Shown here in pieces: positions 11,533-23,385 of a DNA stretch of 64,000 bases. Below the pieces are notes generated by a model, which saw only the letters and a program-made list of their open reading frames with translations, did no database searches and was not told where the DNA came from. Source of the DNA: Datnioides undecimradiatus (lineage: Eukaryota > Chordata > Actinopteri > Lobotiformes > Datnioididae); NCBI GenBank assembly GCA_008933995.1, contig WARS01000015.1, positions 4,142,173-4,206,172 on the forward strand. The letters are read 5' to 3'. A program made the translations under genes and the position numbers. Each line of letters begins with the position of its first letter. Position 1 is the stretch's first letter.

Positions 11533-13211
11533 TTCTCAAGATTTCTGTGGCAGAAATAACAATTACACTTTAAAGACCAAAACACAGTCTCTGTGGTGAT
11601 GCAATTATGATATGATTTATAAGGAAAATAAACAGGCTAAGAAGGTATGGAGAGACTTCTTCCACTGAAACATGCAGACTCTTTCACAAATGACAAGTCA
11701 ATTCAGCTGATGAGTCATGAGACCCTGTTGACCCAGCAGGACAGCTGAGTGAGTCATCCAGGCTCTCACTATTGTGACTCTTCAATTACCTGCTTTCTTG
11801 TGGTCTCGAAAACAGATGAATACAGCTGTACTTATTGATACAGGAGACAAAACAAAACATAAAAACAACAGCTGGGGAGCAGAAAGAGACAAGAACCTCC
11901 TGGAGCTTTTGGATGGAAGATTTGAAGGGAAAAAAGCCTGGACACAGTTTATCATCCTCTCTGCTTGTGCCTAAGCCGCCTGCCAGTCCTCCAGTAACCA
12001 GGGAGATGCTCAGTCAGTTCATATCAGCTCAGTGCACCTGCCACACACTAACATGAGGAACTGCAGCACGGTCCAGAACAGCAAAAGTCAATAGCACGGA
12101 ATAAACAACAACACAGTGAGAGGGAGAGAGAGGGAGCTTGAGAGAGATTTGACAGACGCAGGGAGCAGAGGAAGAGCAATGGAACGTAAGCAAGAGCAGG
12201 ACATCATTCAATCAAGTAGCAATCCATTCAATTATTGTAATAAATGTAGGCTTTGCTTTCTCGGTTGCCAATTGATGCAACACAATAGCGACTCAAGCTG
12301 CTGCATGCCCAGTTTGTAATAGATCTTACAATTTGGTGATTTCAATACAAAATGTGTGAGGCATTTTACATCAGAGGCAACTGCTTCAATGAAGTGCTGA
12401 AAAAAATAATGAAAACCTGAGCAACATGGCTGATGACAAAAGAAATATGGCCTTACAATAAATGGAAAACCAAAGGACAGAAGATATTAGGCATGCTGTA
12501 GTCTGTAAATTGTTCAACCACAAAGTAGAGCACAAAATCAAAGCACACAAAAAATTCTGCCACATAAATGGGGACGTGGTCTTGTGCTTGTGGTCATGTC
12601 TGGGCATTAAAAGAGCTGATTTAGGCACAACACAGTGCCTGCCTGGCCTAGATCCATCAGTCAGCGGTGGTGGAAGTGAAACATTTAAGTAAAAGGACCA
12701 AAGAATGCCTGTGTCATGTCTTTTATGAGCATCTACACGGCTGAAATGATGTCCTGTGCATGGACATGTTCTTGAGCGGGCAGACAGAAAGGGCTATCTG
12801 CTTGGGTGACGGAGAAACAGCAGAGCTCTCTTGTAATTATTCACATGACCTTGAAGAGACGGGGGCCATGACTTTCATGCGCAGAGGGCAGAGCTGCCTC
12901 TGTACTCCACATGTGCCCAGAAACACGCTGGTCTTTCAGTCCACCAATAACCTGGTGCCTGGCTGGGCATGATGTTTTCCTATGGTCCATGTATGGCATT
13001 TGGCTGGTGGGTGGGTGGGGGCGTGTGTGGAAGGGCAATTGGGCACACGTGGGAGTGGGTGGGTGCAAAACGAGCCGAGGGAAGTGCGAGGGAGAGCTGA
13101 GCGAGACAGCCCATTCAGTGACAACACTGTGTCTCTTTGCTGAATGTCTCTAAATTGATCCTCTCACACTTCCCTCTGGCACCGTCTATTTTTCCAAGCT
13201 TTAATCCCCCC

Positions 13212-13237
13212 CTTCTCTCTCTCTCTCTCTCTCTCTC
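13212..13237. repeat. (CT)n microsatellite
   Basis: A CT dinucleotide run inside a longer pyrimidine-rich stretch in inpp5j intron 1. Confidence 0.85.
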
Positions 13238-15228
13238 CCTTATCGTCCCATTTCTCTAATCCTTTCTCTCTCCACATCTTCTCCTACACTCTCCATCCAT
13301 TTCGACCACCTCCACCGCATGGGCATTGAATCACTCACCGCGCCAATTTTGTTTCCTCCATCCTATATTTTTCCTTTCACGTCAAGCTGAGCGCCTACAC
13401 TATTCCTGACCTAAAACGCGTTTCCTTTCCTTCCCCTCTCATTCCCCCCTGCACTCTGAGGTGACACTTGTGCTCCTCCAGCAACGTGCTCTGTATTGTT
13501 TCCTTCAGCCAACCACCTCACAGTCACCATCAATGACGTCAACTTGCCACAGTCCCAGTGGCCGCAGTCACAGCAGCTGGACATAGATCATAATCGGCGG
13601 TAATGTGCATCCGTGGACGGGAACATGGGATCATGTTGGAGGATGAGAGGGAGGGAGACCAAAAGAACGATAACATGTTCAATCCATGTGGCACAAAACT
13701 AGATGGGAATAAAGGTGCTGTATGTAAGACTGAAAGAAGGAACTACTAAAACATGAGCTATGGACACTGATTAAAGACGTCTCTGTTTGCACTAAGGAAA
13801 ACAATATTCTATATTTTTCCGCATGCCAAAATCTAAATGCAGCGCAGTTAATCTTTCTCACACAAAAAAAGGTTCCTTTCCTTTATGTGTGACAGAGCAA
13901 GAGCCAAATATTTGCCTTTTTGGGAACAGTCATGACAAGACTACCACTTCTTATTCCACTCACGTTCGCCAAGGAGAGAGTGGAATGATTTGATAATAAC
14001 AAATGTGTCATGGTGTTTACATGCACCCTCCTGAGGGGGTGAGAGCTGAGAGAGCCAGGAAGGATGCAGTGTAACCCAAACAGCAGGCACTAGCCAGCCT
14101 ACTTGGCGCCTCTGATGGGATTTTTTGACAACGCAGACAGTTCTGGGTGACCGAGTCAGTCAAACAGTCAGAGGCCATAATTCATGTATTCCTTCTTTAA
14201 TGTAAACTAAGTTATCTGCGTCTCTCATCTGCATGGTTTTGTACACAAAATATCGATCCAATTTTCCCACCTCTTCAGTGGTTTAATGTTAAAATTACAG
14301 CCAAGCAGAGTGTTGGTGTTCCAGGTCTCCAGGGCCATATGCCCCTGTGACAGGGATACTAATGATGACCCGGACAGAAATGACACCGGCAGCTGCTGCC
14401 ACAGCTGTAAATGGCTCCTCTGGGTCCTAGTGCCACTGAATATCACTCCTGTGTGTCCACGGGGACTTTTCTTTCTGATCAGGTCACAGCCAGGGCTGCA
14501 GGATGTCAACATGATTTTGCTTACAGACAACACATGAGACATGAGCTGACAACATGAAGTGTAATGTCAACACTGCAGAATTATATTGTAACTTGCAATT
14601 TCAGAGTCTGTCAATTAGCAATTATAGAGATCAGCCAAATGGAAACATTCACTTAGACTTCATTCTGCTTTAAAGGCTCTCTGTAGAGGGTCACCATGTT
14701 GTTATCAGAGCAGCCTCTAGTTTAACAAATAACTGGCATACATTCATTGCACAATGTTAAGTAATCGGGTGAAACATTTTCAGGCAGTCCAATGTAATCT
14801 GTTCAAAAAAAAACCTCATTTGAGATGATAAAAATAAATCCTCTATGCTTGGACTGGCACGTGAAACAGGCCAAATGCATGTGCACTAATGTCTGCATGT
14901 GCATGAAATTCAAGGGTCATTGCAATGTTCCTTCCTGCACAGCGGCTGATTTTTAAATAAGAATGAAGAAATACACACAAATGCACTTGCTGAAAGCTGC
15001 CTCAGCAGCTTCATAGAACAGAAGTTGCAGTTCCAGTAACTACTGAGGAAACCAGTTAGGTGAGTGCTAATCAGTCCATTTGGCTGAAAATTGAGTGCAT
15101 CATTTTGGAATCCAATGTAGCTGCAGATTATTATGCTTGTAGCAAAACCCTGCCTCAGTCCATACGCCAAATCACATCATGTATGAGAAATTAAAAATGT
15201 AACTGCAATATAAAGCACTGTGGAGCTA

Positions 15229-15297
15229 TATATACACACACACACATACATATACATACATACATATACATATGTATACACACACACAAACACATAC

Positions 15298-15330
<33 letters not shown>

Positions 15331-15357
15331 TACATATATACACATACACATATATAT
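15229..15357. repeat. compound CA/TA microsatellite
   Basis: Interleaved CACA, TATA and CATA units over about 130 bases. It creates a spurious Cys/Val/Tyr-rich minus-strand open frame. Confidence 0.92.
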
Positions 15358-16202
15358 AAAATGACTTTTCTGGCATATCGTTAGTAGCACATAAAGACAA
15401 ATTCATAATGTGAGTTAGATATCTGACCACACAAATATAACCAAGAGAAGTCTTTTTGACATGGTGTGTTCATTTCATAGTTGGTACACCCTATGTTATG
15501 TAAACACAAGAACATAAGTTCTGTATTGTACTCTTTCACAGCTGCAGCCACTGGTGGTACATTTTTATATAGTGGGACAGAAATGACTGATGTGTCTGCT
15601 AAAAGAGGACAGTGGCAGTTACGGAATCTGGCCTAATTAACAGTCCTGCTTCAAGGACATTTTTTCAGGCAGAAAAAGAGGATGGGGGTCATTTTAATTC
15701 AGTGTTTTGCCATCAGATATTATCTCAGACACATGGATGCACGCATTTGTGTGTATTATGTGTCAAGAGATGAGGGAGGAAAATATCAGAGCCAGAGTCA
15801 GTGTGTACACATTTTCAATGTGTGATTATGAATCATCATCAGCTTGATCTCTAGAATTTACAAAAGGTGAAAAAAGGTGCCAGTTTTGACAGATGTATTC
15901 TTAATTTCTTCTTAATCACTATCTTAATCAATACATTTTTACATGACAAATCGACAGTATCAACAACCAACATTCAGGCTGACACATCTACAACGTGAGG
16001 ATCAGCTTTCAGTGATCTTTTCAGGTGATGTTGGGGTGAAACAAAAGTAAACAACAGTATTTCCTGTCTTGGTGACTCGTGTGTATGCTTTCACCAACAC
16101 TGGTGATTAATAGAGGCACGTCCTGTTACATTACTCATTCACCTGATAGGTTTCATACCTGAACATAGCGCATGCCTGTAGCTTATTAGTCATCACCTTT
16201 AC

Positions 16203-16700
16203 CTGTTCTGGTTCTCTTGTGCTGAGGATTTAAACAGCTGATGGATCTGGAAGAAAACGTCTCTGCAGATGTACAGGGGCGGTCAGTCCGAGAGCCGCCG
16301 TGGAACAAGAACCCCCTCTGCGAGACGTCAACCAAAAACACGCTGAACTTTCCTTTCCAGTCGCCTCCCAGTTGAAACCATCGGCATCCCAACGACTTCC
16401 TCCCTTCCTCCCTTCCTTCAGTCCGTCCTCAGCGGGGTGATGACAGTGAGCCGGAGCAGGTGGGTTCGGAGCGGCGCTGGCGACAGATATGCCAAGCAGG
16501 CTACATCTCAGAAACACAAAACGTCTCCTCCTGCGTTTAAAGATACAGGCTGCAGCAGCACGCGCGCCCGTCTCCTGTTCCTTCCCCGTGCCCTTCAAAT
16601 TAAGGCAGACGTCCCGTATGGCACGAGAGAGAGAGAGAGAGGGAGAGAGAGAGAGAGCTTCCGTAAACGAGCAGCCACTGCCTGCCAACGAGGTTGATGA
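16203..16700 (-). promoter_or_regulatory. inpp5j: probable inpp5j non-coding exon 1 and CpG-rich promoter region
   Basis: This stretch is markedly richer in G+C and CpG than its surroundings. On the minus strand it ends in a good donor, ACAG|GTAAAG, at 16203-16202. It could therefore splice to the acceptor at about 11545, just upstream of the inpp5j start. A (GA)n run lies at about 16623-16660. Several ATGs occur, so the leader may contain upstream open frames. The transcription start is not visible. Confidence 0.5.
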
Positions 16701-19700
16701 TTACAATGGAGTCCGTGCCTTTCGCTCATAGAACTACACCAAGTAGAAAGGAAGTACCACGGCAATTAAGCCTACAAACCTGACTACCGCCGAGCAGGCG
16801 ATTCTCTCTCTTCTGCACGCTCGTGCACCGACACCACACTGGTTTCCCTGACAACATTATCCAACTCGCGCGAGCAATTCAACAGCGTAGATTTGACAGA
16901 ACCGTTCTATACAGGTAAAATCTATTATCAGACGCCACTGCCGCCTAGCGGTTAGTATGATGAAGTGAGTGGCATAAGTACACAGCAGCAGTGAGAGTTG
17001 TATGGTACTACTTTCCAATTATATGGCACCTGCGTCTTTTAAATGACCCATTATAGTCACGTTTTGTCAGAAAAACATAAAACAAGCTTCTTTTGTTTTA
17101 GATTTACGATTTGTTGCAGCAATCCTCAGATTCGATCTGTTTGATAATTGGAAGAGTCAAAGCGACATTTTGGATCAAAGGTCATGGTTAGATTTACAGG
17201 AAATTGGCATAACTTTATAGGCCCTGTTGTTAACTAAGCTTGAAACATTGTGCAGCTGTTCAGTTCTGTTTACAAAGTGACTACAATGAGTATGTTGACA
17301 TGCTCTCTGGTACCCTGGTTATGGTCAGGTGTTTGGAATATCCTGGTTATGTTGTCCACATGGAAATGTCATATCCTGGTTTCTGAAAACTGGATAATGT
17401 CTTATCCTTAATTAGTTTTATTATTTAATTAGTTGATTGATTTGTTACTTTGAGTTCTCCAATAGAAATCAGGATACTGCAGCATATAAACTCTTTATCC
17501 TGGTTTCTAATCATACAGAACAGAGTGTCATACTGTTATGATCATGTATACAGGGATATAAATAACCAGAGTTTTCATTTTTTACGTAGACGCCATAATG
17601 CCATATCATGAGTGAAAACAGGATAATGCATAAAAACAGGACACTCCAACACATGTAAACCCCCCTTAATGATGCACATATTTATTCATTTCTTGTTATT
17701 TGAGACATCATAACTGGTACCCTTTCATTCATACTTTGCATACATTTGCATCACTTTTATTTTATTTTTACCACTTTTGATTTTAATATATTTAATGTAC
17801 CTTATTGAAAATGTACATTTTGCATTGCTATGTATGTGTAGGGCTACTGTACATAGTATATTTGTGCTGTATATTTATGTTACCATGTAAATGACACAAA
17901 GAAGTCAGAATAAATAAAACTCTAATTTATCTTTTTCATATCATTGTTTTTCTGCTTACATTTCTGTTGTCTTTTAGCTTGTCAGTCTGCAGTTGCATGT
18001 ATGCTAAAATAAATCATTTATATACGTTTAGCATAAAATCCCAAATCACAGAAAGTTTGATGATCGTTGATGATGTGTTGATTGATGGAGAAAGTGAAAC
18101 CCTACTTAAGGACATTTCTGCCAGTGATTAGATTTATTTTACTTTTACCAAGACAAAATTGTGCACGCAGAACCAGAACCAGTCCCTATTTCACTGTGAT
18201 TCTGTCAAGTTTCATTTAGACATCGTGGACACCAGGAATTCTTGGATGATATACAGCTTCATTCAAAGTCTAATGGCTGGTTATAGTTAACTCAAAATAT
18301 TAATATAGTTACTACATATTAACTTAATTGGTACAACTACTGTAATGTAACCATCAAAAGTTCTGTATTTTGACAACAGTTTACTTTAAGATAGCTAAAA
18401 ACACCTCTGGCTTTGAGCTGAAGCATGGGATAAGGTGTTGCTGTGGTAACATCATCATCATCTCCATGACCTCTTAAATGCCTGTGGCCTTTATAAAATG
18501 GATGAGTCAAAAACTGCATCCTACTGTGTGTGTGTTATTGGGGATCTAATTAGTGAAAGCAATGCTGTATGCTACAGTTAATGTGTTGAAGATGGTCACC
18601 TGAAGTTACTGGTGTTATGCAGTAAATACTGTAAATACTGCATGTTTAAAGCTTACTGCACATAAACCCATATACAGCATCTTCATATGATAGAAATATC
18701 TCAAAGCACGTCTATATATAGTGCTCAACAGTGATGTAACATTAACCGGGCCATACTGTAGTTTGCAATATTTATTTTTATATAATGGACAGGAATATGA
18801 TACACTGAATCATTTTCAACACTGTTATATCATAAATGGTTACTATTTGGGGGGGATTATGGCACATAACTGCACATAATTACATAATTAGTAGAAAATC
18901 AAAATGTTGTAGGCATTTGTCTATACTACGCCAGTTGAAGTAAGTTGAACATTAGGGTATAATATTAAAACCTTAATTTTCTTGTCTTTATTCATCCTTT
19001 TAACGATCCTATTCTAGTGTAGTGCAGCAGTGGTGTATGTCTTTTTCTTGTGCTTCTTCTATGAATCACACTGACAACAGCACAGGTTTGTGTGCAGTAT
19101 ATAGGTCAGTGTGTGTGTGTCATAATCTGTGGTTGTGGTAACTTATTCTTTGCTGCTTTCCTCATTATATTCCCTCTGTGTTCCTCTGTCTAATGTTTTT
19201 TTGCAGCCCGTCAAACCAAATTCAGACTTGAATTTTTCCCAAACTGCTTGGGAAATGTTTGTCCTCAAGATGTCTCAATTCCTGTCTCGTGGAGCAACAT
19301 TTAGAAAAATCTTGTGGCCACAGCAATAAAAATACTTGTCCACACTTTACAATAATATATAATGCAGAAGCCCTGCAATAAATGCTGACTGTGAAGCATA
19401 CTATGCCCAGTTTTTGCTGAAACTGGGTCATAGAGTTAAAAAAAAAAAGCATTAGTTCAGTTTTGTGGTAATTTATGACAGATCCATTATACTGAAATGG
19501 TAGAATTCAGTTTTAATCACATTGTGTGCATTTCACACAGACAGAATATAAATAAACAGAGTATAGACTGGTGATTTGGCTCTAACTGAGCAATTTGGTC
19601 AACAATTGCCTTAAGGTTAGTGACATAAACGCCATTATATCATGATTTATACCAAACAAAAATATGTTATGTTAAATAAATTTAAAATCAGATAACATGA

Positions 19701-20000
19701 AAGGTTACATTTCTTTACCTTTTCATCACAGGTTTTTTTCTGAATTTATGTTTCATGATTCACACTGAATTCCTCGAAACAAGCGTCTCGTTGATATCAG
19801 GAATCAATTCACCACATCCTTCCCTACATTTGGATTTTACCTTCTCACTCAGTAATGTTAGCATATATTTGTATAATAGGCCACCATCTTCCGCTTGTAC
19901 AAATGAATGGAAAGGGATAAAAGTGTAAGTGATCCTTTTCCTGTTATCATTTGCAAGGATTAACCATAGTTTGCGTATGAAATCTATGGGATTATCTGTA
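16700..20000. other. intergenic region between divergent inpp5j and selenom
   Basis: No exons were seen. The sequence is AT-rich, with an imperfect inverted-repeat element at about 17311-17662. It would contain the upstream regulatory DNA of both divergent genes. Confidence 0.6.
17311..17662. mobile_element. degenerate inverted-repeat element
   Basis: The left end reads CAGGTGTTTGGAATATCCTG. The right end, reverse-complemented, reads CATGTGTTGGAGTGTCCTG; the two are imperfectly matching terminal repeats. ATCCTGGTTTCT occurs twice inside (about 17374 and 17499). The layout suggests an old non-autonomous foldback or MITE-like transposon. No coding capacity is present and the family is not recognised. 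Confidence 0.4.
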
Positions 20001-20030
20001 TCTTGATGGGGATCTCGCACACAACGGTGA

Positions 20031-20090
20031 CCAATGAGCGTCCAGTCCACGCCCCCCTCTTCTCTCCTCTGAGAGAAATATTTGACGTGG
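20031..20090 (+). promoter_or_regulatory. selenom: selenom proximal promoter with CCAAT, GC box and UPRE-like site
   Basis: CCAAT lies at 20031-20035, CCACGCCCCCC from 20047, and TGACGTGG at 20083-20090. TGACGTGG matches the core of the unfolded-protein-response element bound by XBP1/ATF6. CCAAT and CCACG are 11 bases apart, not the 9 of a canonical ERSE. Selenoprotein M is an ER protein, so ER-stress control is plausible but inferred. Confidence 0.45.
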
Positions 20091-20239
20091 CAAGAGGTCC
20101 GGACGTGACATCGCTTCACATCATCTCTCCTCCTCTCCTCAGCCTCAGTTTACCTTACTTATCCACGAACATCTGCAGGCACTGGTTCACGGAACAAGTG
20201 CAGAGTCCTGGGCCACGATCTGAACCAGGACGAGATACG

Positions 20240-20335
20240 ATGTGGCTGATCGTGCTGGCCAGTTTACTTCACTGCGCATCGGCCTACGATGTGGATCTGA
20301 AGAAACTGGATGGGCTCGCAAAAGCGAGGGTGGAG
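20240..20335 (+). CDS. selenom: selenom exon 1: signal peptide
   Basis: Encodes 32 residues ending [10 protein letters not shown]. The donor is GTACAG, phase 0. Confidence 0.95.
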
Positions 20336-22649
20336 GTACAGTAACCCTGTAGCCATCAGTTTACGATCCTTCATACGCAAAATACGCTGAATTTATATAC
20401 TGTGATGATGGACCGGAGCTGTGAGTACAACTCCCGAGCCTGATTTGGGTGAATTTGTAAATGGATGCCTTTTATTCCTTAAATTTCCGTGTTGGGCGCA
20501 TGCGTGCGTTCTCCAGGGGAGTCTCCACGCATTTACAGTATAGTACCCACTCAAGCACATAGGCTGTGTGGACAATATCTCAGTATCTATGTATGAAATG
20601 CACTGCTCTATGAACTGTAACACTTTACAACAATATGAAGTTTAGCTGAACGGGGACTGAGGGTGTGTTTCTGAGAGTTTGCACAAGGAAGTTTCTGTAA
20701 CTCTACCCTTCTTTTTGTGAGAAACTATGCACTTTTCCCCCAGGGTGTCACGAAATCACCACCCTGCCAGGATCATTGAAGAAAAGCTTGTTATCTGTTT
20801 GCTATTGTTGTGTTAGTCACACCTGCTACCCAACACCTGGGGCTCGCATTTCTAGGCTAGGCATCCTTCCCGGGAGCCCTAACTAAATCAGAGCTCTGCA
20901 CAAAGGATTCAACGCTGCCGTGACACCAGAATATAACCAACACTCACTGACATTGTTTTTAACAAGGACGATAACCCAAAAACTGCAGGACAATGAAAAT
21001 GTGCATATGCATTTCAATGGCCGCATCCAAGTGGTGTCCCATTTCAAAAGTATAAGGGCTGCTTGTAACCATTTAATGTATCTTATGTTCTCTTTCCAGA
21101 CATGTGGTGGATGACAGCTGAACAGGCTCAGAGAGGCAAGTCACCCTCTGCCATGCAATCAAAAGGAACAAAATCACACAACACACTGAGCACCAGTGTT
21201 AGGGGCAGACTGAAGCTTAATCCCTGCCTTAAAGTGTTTGTTCACTGAGAAACTTTTAATCCCCCACAGATCTGTCATTGAAACCGGTGTAACAGAAAAC
21301 ATTAATCTCCTCCTCTGTCTGCAGGTCAAGGCCTTTGTGGTCCAGGACATTCCTCTTTAGTATCCTTTGACTCTTGTACCCTGCCATTACTTCCCCCTAC
21401 CGTTCTGAAATATGACTGTTTATAAGTTGCACACTGTAAACGTTCTCTTCCTAATGATCCTTGACCAACACTACCTCAGCCATAACCTGGTGATGAAGCA
21501 TATTCCTGGGGCCGATCCTGAGCTTGTCCTCCTGAACCATTATTTCGAAGAGCTGGATGTAAGTCTTTGTTTTGCAGTGCATTTGTATTTGCATTATGGT
21601 CATACAGTATATTAACACTCATACTCATGTACTATATACTCATGTAAAATGTCATTACAGCATCTAAATATGATTTAATGTGGCAATCATAATGAAAATC
21701 AGGTTCTATGTGTTGAGTCCAGAAGTGATTAGACTAAAACAGCTACAGTCAGTTTTAAAATCCCACTCACGTAGCAGATGAATGTGTTTGTTACATACCC
21801 ACGCTATATTCTTATTGTCTAATTTAAAGCAGCTCTTATTGTCCATTTAGAGCTTTCTTAGCAAATGCTTTCCAGTTAAAATATAAAGCATTAATGTAGA
21901 GTCTTGTGCCACCTTCAATGAAACTTCTTTTATGGCGCAGTCAAACTCTGGAAACATAACTGGCTTATAAAAAGCTATATATCTAGATGCTTCAAAATAT
22001 TAAACTGCAAATCACCATTTTTGCCTGCAGTATAGTGCTGGACATGTAGCAGAGAGTAGTTTATTTGACCTCTTGTTGCTATAAAATACTGAGAAGCGCA
22101 GCTTTAAGTTTGTCTTTCATGCCCATCTAATTTCAAACCCATTACAGTGCACCGTTGTGGTCACGGTGCTTGCCACATCACCACCTCTTCCACAGTCAGA
22201 TTTTTTTGTGAGGTTACACGTTTTGCAGTTTGAAAAGGATCATCTTCACATTTAAACCCATCAATGTTCATCTCTCATTGCTTTTAAAATACAACAGCTC
22301 ATAATCACATGATGTTGCATTGAAAATTAATAACAGTGAGGAAATTGTGTAATGCAGTTATTTCAAATGATCACTGACTGAAAAGTAAGTTCACCTTGGA
22401 AATATTATTTACTCACAGCGGATCGCCCTGTCTGACATGACCCGCTCTGAGATCAATGAGCTGCTGGGGAAACTGGGCTTCTACAAGAAGGCTCAACCGG
22501 AGGACGAGGTGCCAGAGGAGTTCCGCTTCTCCCCTGCCAAAGACAGCCCCTTTAAAGATGAGCCAGCGTATAAGTCCTCCACTTCCACACTTGCCACAGA
22601 GAATGTCTCCTCAGAGCCCAAAGCAGAAGACAAGCATACTGACCTATAA
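20240..22649 (+). CDS. selenom: selenoprotein M, five exons, in-frame TGA selenocysteine
   Basis: This gene encodes an ER-resident thioredoxin-fold selenoprotein with a CXXU redox motif, linked in mammals to redox and calcium homeostasis. Five exons (20240-20335, 21100-21135, 21325-21359, 21480-21558, 22419-22649) join in phase to 158 residues. Residues 1-15 ([15 protein letters not shown]) form a signal peptide. C34-G-G-U37 is the redox motif, with U encoded by TGA at 21112-21114. [18 protein letters not shown] is highly conserved in the family. The protein ends in HTDL, resembling the C-terminus of mammalian SELENOM and an ER-retention signal. Splicing puts TGA in frame and a SECIS follows in the 3' UTR, so TGA reads as Sec and is not a disabling stop. 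The chosen ATG has A at -3 and begins the signal peptide. The intron after exon 2 is GC-AG. Confidence 0.96.
21100..21135 (+). CDS. selenom: selenom exon 2: Sec-containing 36-base exon
   Basis: Encodes TCGGUQLNRLRE; the Sec codon TGA is at 21112-21114. It is phase 0 at both ends. The following intron begins GCAAGT, a GC donor. The GT four bases further would shift the frame. Ordinary gene finders would miss this exon because of the TGA, the small size and the donor. Confidence 0.93.
21325..21359 (+). CDS. selenom: selenom exon 3
   Basis: Encodes [11 protein letters not shown] plus two bases of Tyr56. The donor GTATCC begins inside an apparent TAG, which is removed by splicing. Confidence 0.93.
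21480..21558 (+). CDS. selenom: selenom exon 4
   Basis: One base completes Tyr56, then 26 residues [18 protein letters not shown] through FEELD. The donor is GTAAGT. Confidence 0.95.
21559..22418 (+). other. selenom last intron
   Basis: AT-rich intron with no recognised features. Confidence 0.8.
22419..22649 (+). CDS. selenom: selenom exon 5: C-terminus
   Basis: Encodes [20 protein letters not shown] through EDKHTDL and a TAA stop. The acidic, Ser-rich tail is longer than I recall for the human protein. Confidence 0.96.
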   Translation, partial: RIALSDMTRSEINELLGKLGFYKKAQPEDEVPEEFRFSPAKDSPFKDEPAYKSSTSTLATENVSSEPKAEDKHTDL

Positions 22650-23050
22650 CCCACCAAGAGTGGAGAAAAGTAGGAATCTCACAGCACTACTCTGCCCAAT
22701 AGCTGCTCCACAACCAGCTGGTTATTGCAGTTGATGAGAGAAATGCTTATCATTTCCACATAAGGCCAGCAGAACATGGATCAGCCTTTGGGCAAAGGAC
22801 AAAATCTTAGCATCAGCAAAATGGCCTTCAAAGGGTCCACAGTCTGAATTTGCACATCTTGTTCATGCCGTTTGTTCTTTATTTTTGCAGTGATAATAAC
22901 CCAACAGACCGCTCTGTGAGTGCTTTTCTACTCCCCACACAAAGACTGGAAGTGTGTGCGTTTTATTTTGTTATATTTTTCAGTCCATCTTGTGTCTGCC
23001 GTCTGCAGGACTGTCGCCTCGCTTGAGTTCTCATGTGTGTTTAATTGCTT

Positions 23051-23132
23051 CCTACCTACTGTGAAACTGAATGAAGCCTCAGGCTGAAAACTGTCTGTCT
23101 GGCTTGAGGTTGATGCTCCATGTTCTGGTGGG
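23051..23132 (+). promoter_or_regulatory. selenom: SECIS element in selenom 3' UTR
   Basis: This hairpin recruits the selenocysteine machinery so that TGA is read as Sec. ATGA (23071-23074) and TGAT (23111-23114) form the non-Watson-Crick quartet. Between them GCCTCAGGCT (23076-23085) pairs over ten bases with GGCTTGAGGT (23101-23110), with G-U wobbles. The apical loop begins GAAAAC, supplying the conserved unpaired adenines. A lower stem is offered by CCTACC (23051-23056) and GGTGGG (23127-23132). The element lies about 420 bases after the stop, a normal distance. Confidence 0.9.
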
Positions 23133-23181
23133 TTGGACTGACACACAAGATGATTCAAGAGGCCTAGTACAAGAAGAAAAT

Positions 23182-23187
23182 AATAAA
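23182..23187 (+). terminator. selenom: selenom poly(A) signal AATAAA
   Basis: A canonical hexamer about 50 bases downstream of the SECIS, in an AT-rich context. Confidence 0.75.
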
Positions 23188-23379
23188 ATATGAAAATATT
23201 AAAAAATATTTAAAAAATTATCTCTGGTCCTGCTGCATTGCGTAGTTTACTGCAAAGTGTAGATTTATTAGACTGCAGCCTATGAATTTCCATCTTTAGT
23301 GTATGAATTCAAGCATGTTTGGTAGGAGGTGTTGCGACGATTCAGAGCAATGACAAAACACATTCACTTCTCAAATTGG

Positions 23380-23385
23380 TTTAAT
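23380..23385 (-). terminator. smtn: candidate smtn poly(A) signal ATTAAA
   Basis: TTTAAT on the plus strand reads ATTAAA on the minus strand, about 1.5 kb after the distal smtn stop codon and about 190 bases from the opposing selenom signal. Confidence 0.4.

Larger units (their letters stand above)
11545..16202 (-). other. inpp5j first intron (5' UTR intron)
   Basis: No exon was recognised. The interval contains a (CT)n run at 13212-13237, a compound CA/TA microsatellite at 15229-15357, and otherwise unremarkable sequence. Enhancers cannot be judged by eye. Confidence 0.6.

Noticed and set aside
21112-21114. In-frame TGA as evidence of a selenom pseudogene
   Set aside because: It sits exactly at the CXXU position and a SECIS follows in the 3' UTR, so it encodes selenocysteine.
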